This document shows, piece by piece, positions 14,197 through 19,364 of a DNA stretch of 19,364 nt. The notes under the pieces are model-generated. The model had not been told where the DNA came from, did not search any database, and saw nothing but the letters and a program-made list of their open reading frames with translations. How positions within the stretch are numbered: position 1 is the stretch's first letter; every line of letters begins with the position of its first letter. The translations under genes were made by a program, and so were the position numbers. The stretch is from Fen-1258 sp964595365 (GTDB taxonomy: Bacteria; Bacteroidota; Ignavibacteria; Ignavibacteriales; Melioribacteraceae), in the NCBI GenBank assembly GCA_964595365.1, contig CAZQQC010000046.1:1-19364 (forward strand), given 5' to 3'.

Positions 14197-14204
14197 TATC
14201 TTTG
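14197..14204 (+). promoter_or_regulatory. -7 promoter element for tsaC, predicting a leaderless mRNA
   Basis: TATCTTTG is an exact match and lies only seven bases before the tsaC ATG at 14212. Transcription starting at the usual distance would begin at or next to the A of the start codon. The -33 element is weak (TTA at 14173-14175). Confidence 0.5.
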
Positions 14205-14211
14205 CGTCCGG

Positions 14212-15174
14212 ATGAATTTGGTAAATGCAAATAACGAAACGATTGCCGAAGCGGCAGAAATAATACGCAAGGGTGGACTAGTGGCGTTTCCGACAGAAAC
14301 GGTTTACGGACTCGGCGCAGATGCCTTAAATCCGATTGCAGTCGCAAAAATTTTTGAAGTGAAAAAACGTCCGGCGTTCAACCCTTTAATACTTCACATT
14401 GCCGAAAAAAGTTCGCTAAAAGAATTCGCAACGTACTACAACAAGAAAGTTGAATTGCTGATTAAAAAGTTTTGGCCGGGACCGTTAACATTGGTTTTAC
14501 CTAAAACGGAAATTGTGCCCGATATAGTTACATCGGGTAATTCGACCGTTGCCGTTAGAATGCCGGATCATCCGGTTGCGCTGCGGCTAATTAAAAACAG
14601 CAGAACGGCAATTGCCGCTCCGAGCGCAAACCGGTTCGGTCATCTTAGTCCAACCGAAGCATCGCACATTTCAAAATATCTTGGAAATAAAGTTGACATG
14701 ATACTTGACGGAGGAAAATGCGAGGTAGGGGTTGAATCGACAATTATCCGGTTTTATAATGATAAGTTTTATCTGCTGCGACCGGGCGGATTATCAAAAG
14801 AGGAAATAGAAAACGAGATCGGCACATTGGAAAAAGGAAAATTAGATATCAACAAACCAGCTTCACCCGGACAGTTGCCGTTTCATTACTCGCCACAAAC
14901 TCCGCTCAAATTCTGGAACACAAAATTTCTTGACCGGAAGAAAAAGATTGGAGCGCTTTTTTTTTCGGAAATTAAAACCGACTTTGCATTTTCAGTCGTA
15001 AAAATATTATCCGGGAAAAAAGATCTGCGTGAGGCTGCGGCTAATTTGTTTTCCGCTCTGCACGAGCTGGAAAAAGAAAAACTTGATCTGATACTTGTAG
15101 AACAGGTAGAAGAAAAGGGGCTGGGTATTGCCATAATGGACCGGCTCCGGAAAGCCGCAAAAAAATTTGAATGA
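14212..15174 (+). CDS. tsaC: L-threonylcarbamoyladenylate synthase (TsaC/Sua5)
   Basis: Makes threonylcarbamoyl-AMP from threonine, bicarbonate and ATP, the first step of the t6A37 tRNA modification. It is 320 residues, the long Sua5 form: a YrdC domain (about 8-200) followed by a linker and a Sua5 domain (about 225-320). Motifs: FPTETVYGLGADA (26-38), VKKRPAFNPLILHI (50-63) with the KRP substrate-binding stretch, the nucleotide-binding SANRFGHLSPT and GGKCEVGVESTII, and the interdomain PGQLPFHYSPQTPL motif typical of Sua5. No ribosome binding site precedes the ATG, in line with the leaderless promoter. Partner genes for t6A (tsaB, tsaD, tsaE) are not in this window. Confidence 0.94.
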   Translation: MNLVNANNETIAEAAEIIRKGGLVAFPTETVYGLGADALNPIAVAKIFEVKKRPAFNPLILHIAEKSSLKEFATYYNKKVELLIKKFWPGPLTLVLPKTEIVPDIVTSGNSTVAVRMPDHPVALRLIKNSRTAIAAPSANRFGHLSPTEASHISKYLGNKVDMILDGGKCEVGVESTIIRFYNDKFYLLRPGGLSKEEIENEIGTLEKGKLDINKPASPGQLPFHYSPQTPLKFWNTKFLDRKKKIGALFFSEIKTDFAFSVVKILSGKKDLREAAANLFSALHELEKEKLDLILVEQVEEKGLGIAIMDRLRKAAKKFE

Positions 15175-15271
15175 AATGCCTTTGCAATTCTGAAAGGAAG
15201 TGTTGCGTAAATGAAATATTTTTTCGGGAACATTTAGTTATATTGCATAAAAAATTTATAAGCGGGTGCAA

Positions 15272-16852
15272 ATGAGCGATAAATCCGAAATAGCTCACTC
15301 CAAATATTCCCCAACCGGCAATAACAATGCAGTATCGATTAGCGAAATGCGACTTGCTTTCCAGGCTATCAATTCGATAAGCGAATGTATCTCCATCACC
15401 GACATGAATGATATTATTCTTTATGTCAATAAATCCTTTGCCAATGTTTACGGATTTCAGCCGGGGGAATTGGTGGGCAAAAATATCGAAGTTGTCCGAT
15501 CGGAAGAAAATGATCCTGCCCTTCTGAAGGAAATCCAGCAGTTAAATGTAGAAGAAGATTGGCATGGAAGAATTTGGAACAAAAGAAAAAATGGCGAAGA
15601 ATTTCTGATCGAACTAAAAACAGCCGTTATAAAAGATGAAAAAGGAATTGCTGTTGCGCAAGTTGGCGTTGCAAGAGATTTAACCGAACAGTTGAAAGCA
15701 GAAGCCCTGCTGCTTGATACGCAATCCAGGTACAAAAATCTTTTTACCGAAATAAAAGACGTTGTTTACGAAAGTACTCCGGATGGAAAATTTATTTCTT
15801 TAAACCCGGCCGGCTACGAGTTATTCGGGATCGGTACGCAAGATCTTAATAATCCGGGAACTATAGACAACCTGTACATCAACCAAAACGATAGGAAAAA
15901 ATTCCGCGACGCATTGAGCAAAAACGGATTTGTTAAGGATTACGAAATTGTTGTTAAGAATCTAAAAGGGGAGATTAAAACACTCCGCGAGACTTCATAC
16001 GCCGTTAAAGATGCAAAAGGAGAAATTGTTGCGTATCGTGGAATACTGCGCGACATAACCCAAACTAAAAAAAATGAAGCCGAACTTAAACGCCTAATTG
16101 ACGAATTGGAACATTTGAATGCTCAATTAAAAAAATCCGAAGACGAATTACAAAACATCAATGCAGCCAAAGATAAATTTTTTTCGATCATTGCACATGA
16201 TTTAAGAAGCCCGTTCAGTTCTTTATTAAGTTTTTCCGAATTTCTTTCCGACGATATTGAAGTCTTAACAAAAGGGGAGATAAAACTTTTCGCAGATAAA
16301 ATTCATGAAGCAGCCGGCAGTGTTTTTTCTTTACTCGAAAATCTTCTTCGATGGTCTAGAATTCAGAGCGGAAAAATCCCGCTCCGTCCGGTCTCCTTCA
16401 ACATTCTTCACAAAATAAATCAAGTGATCAATCTTCTATCAAACAACGCAGAGAACAAAAAAATCAAAATCATAAATGAAGTGTCTTTAATGCCTCTTGT
16501 TTATGCCGATGAGGATATGACTTTTTCCGTCGTGCAAAATCTTTTGTCGAACGCAATAAAATTTACCTGTCCGGAAGGAATAATCACGATTCATTCGGCG
16601 GAGAAGGAAAACGAAATCGAAATTTCGGTTGCAGATAATGGCGTTGGAATCAAAGAAGAAGATATAAACAAATTGTTCCGTATAGACTCTCATCATACAA
16701 CTTACGGAACAAACGACGAGAAAGGTTCCGGCCTCGGCTTAATACTCTGTAAAGAAATGATCGAACTGAACGGCGGAAAAATTGGTGTTGCCAGTAAACC
16801 GGGGGAAGGGACAACATTTTTATTCACGTTACCGAAACCCCGGAGCGCTTAA
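15272..16852 (+). CDS. Soluble PAS-PAS sensor histidine kinase
   Basis: Two-component sensor, 526 residues from the ATG at 15272 (a GTG two codons earlier, at 15266, is also possible). It has no membrane segment or signal peptide, so it senses in the cytosol. Domains in order: PAS1 (about 28-140) with a PAC end GVARDLTEQ, PAS2 (about 150-266) with GILRDITQT, a short coiled coil (about 268-302), a HisKA domain with phospho-acceptor His309 in IAHDLRSPFSSLLSFSEFL, and HATPase_c with N box QNLLSNAIKFT (Asn427), G1 DNGVGI and G2 GSGLGLILCKEM. All catalytic boxes look intact. No response regulator is adjacent, so it is an orphan kinase here. The ligand cannot be read. Neighbours are unrelated in function. 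Confidence 0.93.
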   Translation: MSDKSEIAHSKYSPTGNNNAVSISEMRLAFQAINSISECISITDMNDIILYVNKSFANVYGFQPGELVGKNIEVVRSEENDPALLKEIQQLNVEEDWHGRIWNKRKNGEEFLIELKTAVIKDEKGIAVAQVGVARDLTEQLKAEALLLDTQSRYKNLFTEIKDVVYESTPDGKFISLNPAGYELFGIGTQDLNNPGTIDNLYINQNDRKKFRDALSKNGFVKDYEIVVKNLKGEIKTLRETSYAVKDAKGEIVAYRGILRDITQTKKNEAELKRLIDELEHLNAQLKKSEDELQNINAAKDKFFSIIAHDLRSPFSSLLSFSEFLSDDIEVLTKGEIKLFADKIHEAAGSVFSLLENLLRWSRIQSGKIPLRPVSFNILHKINQVINLLSNNAENKKIKIINEVSLMPLVYADEDMTFSVVQNLLSNAIKFTCPEGIITIHSAEKENEIEISVADNGVGIKEEDINKLFRIDSHHTTYGTNDEKGSGLGLILCKEMIELNGGKIGVASKPGEGTTFLFTLPKPRSA

Positions 16853-16984
16853 TATGTTCCCTCGAAGATTACAGGATAATTTTATTATTTTCCTATTAGT
16901 ACTCAATTTCCTTGATAAAGAAAGCTCATTTGAATAATTTATTAGCGTGAGATACAGTAAGCAAAACATCCCGGTCCTAAAACT

Positions 16985-17024
16985 GCAGAGCCGGAGCTTG
17001 AAAAGATGATTTCCCGGCTCATGC
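16985..17024. repeat. Hairpin abutting repeat element copy 2
   Basis: GCAGAGCCGG (16985-16994) pairs with CCGGCTC plus TGC (17014-17024) with a one-base bulge and a 19-base loop. It has no T tract. It may end the kinase transcript or belong to the adjacent repeat element. Confidence 0.45.
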
Positions 17025-17092
17025 TGCGCAAGGTTTCAAGTATGAAATCAATTTCTTTTGACATTTTTCATCATCTGTTAAACCTTGCGTAA
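17024..17092. repeat. MITE-like inverted-repeat element, copy 2
   Basis: About 69 bp: the left end CTGCGCAAGGTTT (17024-17036) faces AAACCTTGCGTAA (17080-17092). The right 29 bases (17064-17092) match copy 1 in 24 of 29 positions. The element lies 46 bases before the M24 peptidase gene. The rest of the 16853-17138 gap shows only AT-rich sequence and the neighbouring hairpin. Confidence 0.65.
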
Positions 17093-17138
17093 AGTAAGTT
17101 TCTAATTAACGTATTCTGAATTTTGTGGAGGTCTGTTT

Positions 17139-18329
17139 ATGTCTAAAGAAATGATTCTTGAAAAGATCGACCAATCTGTAAAAATATTAAACGAAAAAAA
17201 TATCGATATGTGGATGACATTTGTGCGCGAAACCGGGAATATGAAAGATCCGATGATAGACATGATTGTTGGAGCGAACGCAACATGGCAATCGGCATTT
17301 ATTATTACTAAGAATGGCGATACCCATGCAATAATCGGCTCTCTTGAATTGGAGAACATGAAAATGGTGGGTACGTACAAAACAATTCACTGTTATCTGA
17401 AATCTGTAAAAGAAAAATTGCTGGAAGTTTTGGATATGTACAAACCGGCAAAGATCGCTGTCAACTATTCGCGCAATTCCACATTAGCCGACGGGCTAAC
17501 CTACGGATTGTATTTGGAATTGCTCGGTCACCTCAAAGATACAAAATATGCAGATGTGCTCTTTTCATCGGAAGATATTGTTGCCGCACTGAGAGGAAGA
17601 AAATCGAACGCTGAAATTGATGTTATGAAACAAGCAGTTACAGAGGCATTAAAGATCTTCGATGAAGTTACGCACTTTTTGAAACCCGGTGTAACAGAAA
17701 AACATGTTGCAAATTTTGTTTTGGATTTGTGCACAAAGAAAGGTCTCGAACCTTCATGGGAAAGAGAATTTTGCCCGTCTGTTTTCTCCGGTCCCGATAC
17801 CGCCGGTGCTCACGCAGGTCCAACCGACCGTATTGTTGAAGCCGGTCATGTTGTTAACATGGACTTCGGTGTAAAAGTAAATGGTTATTGTTCCGATCTT
17901 CAAAGAACATGGTACTTACTAAGACCGCATGAAGACAAAGCTCCCGCAGAAGTTCAAGGAGGTTTTGGTGTTATAGTTGAATCGATTTCGCGCGCTGCAA
18001 ATGAATTGAAGCCCGGGAAAAAAGGCTGGGAAATTGACGGGATCGCCCGCAATTATATTCAAATACAAGGCTACGAAGAATTTCCACACGGTCTCGGTCA
18101 TCAAGTTGGAAGGCTCGTTCACGATGGCGGCGCAATGCTAGGTCCAAAATGGGAACGCTATGGAAATCTTCCGATGCTGGATATTGAAGAAGGCAATGTA
18201 TTTACAATCGAACCACGGTTGACAATTCCGGATTACGGAATTGCAACGGTTGAAGAGGAAGTAATTGTAACAAAAGACGGATGCGAATTTATATCGCCGC
18301 GGCAAAAAGAAATTTATCTTGTTAGATAA
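17139..18329 (+). CDS. M24-family metallopeptidase (Xaa-Pro aminopeptidase type)
   Basis: Cytosolic dimetal peptidase of the pita-bread fold, 396 residues. Residues about 5-140 form a creatinase-like N-terminal domain and 155-390 the catalytic domain. All five metal ligands are present: Asp242 in NMDFGV, Asp253 in YCSDLQRTW, His317 or His321 in FPHGLGHQVGRLVHD, Glu358 in FTIEPRLTI and Glu372 in ATVEEEV. This suggests release of N-terminal residues before proline (PepQ/PepP-like), which would complement PepT in peptide recycling; creatinase-type relatives cannot be fully excluded. The ATG has a clear GGAGG site. The gene follows a repeat element and stands alone. Confidence 0.88.
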   Translation: MSKEMILEKIDQSVKILNEKNIDMWMTFVRETGNMKDPMIDMIVGANATWQSAFIITKNGDTHAIIGSLELENMKMVGTYKTIHCYLKSVKEKLLEVLDMYKPAKIAVNYSRNSTLADGLTYGLYLELLGHLKDTKYADVLFSSEDIVAALRGRKSNAEIDVMKQAVTEALKIFDEVTHFLKPGVTEKHVANFVLDLCTKKGLEPSWEREFCPSVFSGPDTAGAHAGPTDRIVEAGHVVNMDFGVKVNGYCSDLQRTWYLLRPHEDKAPAEVQGGFGVIVESISRAANELKPGKKGWEIDGIARNYIQIQGYEEFPHGLGHQVGRLVHDGGAMLGPKWERYGNLPMLDIEEGNVFTIEPRLTIPDYGIATVEEEVIVTKDGCEFISPRQKEIYLVR

Positions 18330-18337
18330 TTTTTCCA

Positions 18338-18382
18338 TAACCTTCGGGGTTACGTTTCACCTTTCACGCCTCTTTTCACGAG
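18338..18382. repeat. Small hairpin and TTTCAC repeats after the M24 peptidase
   Basis: TAACC (18338-18342) pairs with GGTTA (18348-18352) around TTCGG. It is followed by three TTTCAC units, the first two at a 7-base period. There is no T tract, so termination of the peptidase transcript is possible but not clear. CACGAG (18377-18382) can also pair with CTCGTG at 18444-18449 across the next boundary. Confidence 0.35.
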
Positions 18383-18433
18383 CAGCATCTTCTTCGATCG
18401 AACAAAACCATGTCCCCCGAGCCGTTAGTCGAG

Positions 18434-18443
18434 GTTAGGCTCT
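18434..18443 (+). repeat. Left copy of 10-bp inverted repeat (GTTAGGC core)
   Basis: GTTAGGCTCT is the exact inverse of AGAGCCTAAC at 19212-19221. GTTAGGC fits the integron core-site consensus GTTRRRY. It overlaps the antitoxin stop codon. A local stem GAGCC (18419-18423) with GGCTC (18438-18442) also forms here. No complete attC site can be drawn. Confidence 0.5.
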
Positions 18444-18773
18444 CTCGTGTACAGTTGATTCAATTCTATAATTAAGAATATTTGGGTTCTTTCTAAGTAG
18501 TTCTAATAATACTTTTGTTGAACCAGTTGGAGTTCGTTTTCCTTGTTCCCATTGTTTAACCGACGATGAGCTTACATTCAATATTTTTGCAAATACATTT
18601 TGACTTAAATTTGTTTTTTTTCTTATCTCATGAATATCCTTTGCATTTATTTCTACTTCAGGGATTTCTACTCCAAATTCTTTTAGTTCTTTTTCAGTGA
18701 ATGAGGTTTTTATACCTCTTTTGATTAAATCTTGAACGGTATCCCCGATTGCCTTTTTTACTGATGTTCTCAT
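18435..18773 (-). CDS. HigA-like antitoxin, XRE-type HTH
   Basis: Antitoxin of a type II toxin-antitoxin pair, 112 residues. The N-terminal part (1-42) is the likely toxin-binding segment. Residues 46-82 form an XRE helix-turn-helix (AKDIHEIRKKTNLSQNVFAKIL, then VSSSSVKQWEQGKRTPTG), the form typical of antitoxins paired with PF06296-type RelE toxins. It should bind the toxin and repress the operon through the palindrome at 19152-19170. The start has an AAGGA site and lies two bases after the toxin stop, so translation is coupled. The last residues (about 106-112) and the stop run into the inverted repeat, so the C-terminus may have been altered when the module was inserted. The ORF itself is intact. 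Confidence 0.85.
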   Translation of the reverse strand: MRTSVKKAIGDTVQDLIKRGIKTSFTEKELKEFGVEIPEVEINAKDIHEIRKKTNLSQNVFAKILNVSSSSVKQWEQGKRTPTGSTKVLLELLRKNPNILNYRIESTVHERA

Positions 18774-18775
18774 AG

Positions 18776-19148
18776 TTATTCCTTTATACTTATAAAATCA
18801 CCTAATTTTTCTAACTTTTTATATTCTTGCCTATCAATTGACAGCAAATCTTTCGATAATTTCTTAAAATATTTTAATTCTTTTTTATCCAAATTTCTTT
18901 TGTCAGTTTTAGAAAATCCATAAACAAAAATTGCAATATCTTCTTCCTTAAAAACAACAATGGTTCTGAATCCGCCACTTTTCCCTTGACCAACTTTTGG
19001 GGTACGTACCTTATAAAGTCCTCCACCCAAATTTGTAACTCCAAGATTATTGAATATACACGTAAGTGTGTCTAATAGTTTTTCATCCGAAATAAGATTT
19101 TTTTTCTGCCCACTTATTAAACCATTTTGTTTGAGTCTTAACATACAT
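18776..19148 (-). pseudogene. RelE-like toxin (PF06296 type), frameshifted at an A8 run
   Basis: The main frame holds the family core LGGGLYKVRTPKVGQGKSGG with FRTIVVF, FVYGFSKTDKRNLDKKELKYFKKLSKDLL and LGDFISI, marking an mRNA-interferase-like toxin. Read straight upstream, this frame has an N-terminus unlike the family (from a GTG at 19159 or an ATG at 19144). In another frame, ATG at 19148 gives MYVKTQTKWFNKWAEKK, just what the family has before the NLISDEKLL that follows in the main frame. The frames meet at a run of eight A (19105-19098, - strand). Seven or ten A would join them. So the gene is either inactivated by a one- or two-base slip, or expressed through slippage, or carries a sequence error. 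Confidence 0.75.
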
Positions 19149-19151
19149 AAA

Positions 19152-19170
19152 TATATCACATTGTGATATA
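19152..19170. promoter_or_regulatory. Operator palindrome of the TA operon
   Basis: TATATCACA (19152-19160) and TGTGATATA (19162-19170) form a perfect 9+1+9 palindrome just upstream of the toxin start. TTGACC and TATTAT lie beside or within it on the - strand (19179-19168). This is the expected place for autorepression by the HigA-like antitoxin. It also overlaps the GTG at 19159, which argues against that start. Confidence 0.7.
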
Positions 19171-19211
19171 ATAGGTCAAGTCATTTTTCTAATAATAATC
19201 CCCATTGATTT

Positions 19212-19221
19212 AGAGCCTAAC
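19212..19221 (-). repeat. Right copy of 10-bp inverted repeat (GCCTAAC core)
   Basis: AGAGCCTAAC, the inverse of 18434-18443. Read on the - strand, GTTAGGC precedes the toxin gene and GCCTAAC follows the antitoxin gene, the polarity of an integron cassette. The remaining sequence to the window end (19222-19364) has no gene. It holds a stem TAAACC (19233-19238) / GGTTTA (19249-19254) and a stem ACCGA/TCGGT near 19339-19357. Confidence 0.45.
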
Positions 19222-19364
19222 GACGTGGCAACTAAACCGCTGTCGAAAGGTTTACGCTGTCAATATTTTGTTTTACTGATTATGTTATTTAATTCCTAAA
19301 TCTTCTTTTACTACAAAGCCAACCTGCACACAACACGACCGATTACAGCAGTCGGTTTTGAGTT

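Noticed and set aside
19148..19364. A complete integron attC site or cassette array
   Set aside because: Only the core-site-like ends are visible. No matching GTTRRRY closes a 50-150 base hairpin within the window, and no integrase gene is present.
1..19364. tRNA, rRNA, riboswitch or CRISPR array
   Set aside because: No cloverleaf, rRNA segment, regular spacer array or recognisable riboswitch core was found by eye on either strand. A T-box before proS was considered, but no specifier or antiterminator structure is visible.

Overview
The window looks like chromosome from an AT-rich bacterium of the Bacteroidota/Chlorobiota (Ignavibacteria-like) lineage. This is an inference. It rests on several promoters that match the Bacteroidota -7 element TAnnTTTG exactly (upstream of pepT, hisN, tsaC, proS, the NifU-like gene and a 54-residue protein gene), and on the gene content. 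That content is a Prc-type tail-specific protease, an Nfu-type scaffold, peptidase T, a HisN-type histidinol-phosphatase and a TM-less PAS histidine kinase. No rRNA, tRNA or CRISPR array was seen.

Layout. (1) 1-1100 is accessory DNA: a 58-residue double-glycine-leader peptide gene, a small membrane protein gene that may encode its immunity factor, an unassigned reading-frame fragment, and a decayed IS200/IS605-type transposase between two hairpins. (2) 1101-9607 is mostly housekeeping. A thymidine/pyrimidine-nucleoside phosphorylase (-) diverges from pepT (+), followed on + by a cation diffusion facilitator, an acyl-CoA synthetase, the Prc protease, a YbaK/EbsC deacylase and a 54-residue conserved-looking protein that ends at a bidirectional terminator. 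(3) 9694-13050 on the - strand runs proS, a GIY-YIG nuclease ORF, an RsmI-like methyltransferase and a NifU-like scaffold. (4) 13363-15174 holds divergent hisN (-) and tsaC/sua5 (+). (5) 15272-18329 holds a PAS-PAS histidine kinase and an M24 Xaa-Pro-type peptidase. (6) 18434-19364 holds a toxin-antitoxin module of the RelE-like (PF06296-type)/HigA kind. It has a perfect operator palindrome and sits between inverted 10-bp sequences that resemble integron core sites.

Most of the unusual signal is in small mobile or decaying elements between the housekeeping genes. The GIY-YIG ORF fills the proS-rsmI gap and is bounded by two inverted copies of a 27-nt palindromic repeat. The stems of the two copies differ at three base pairs, each changed on both sides, so pairing is kept. 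The repeat supplies the end of the GIY-YIG ORF and the start codon of rsmI. The normal GIY-YIG start position reads ATA. The toxin of the TA module is frameshifted at an A8 run: its family-typical N-terminus lies in another frame. A second repeat family (TTACGCAAGGTTT-like inverted ends) occurs once upstream of proS and once upstream of the M24 peptidase. The best candidate for an undescribed system is the GIY-YIG/palindrome cassette, followed by the double-glycine peptide pair.
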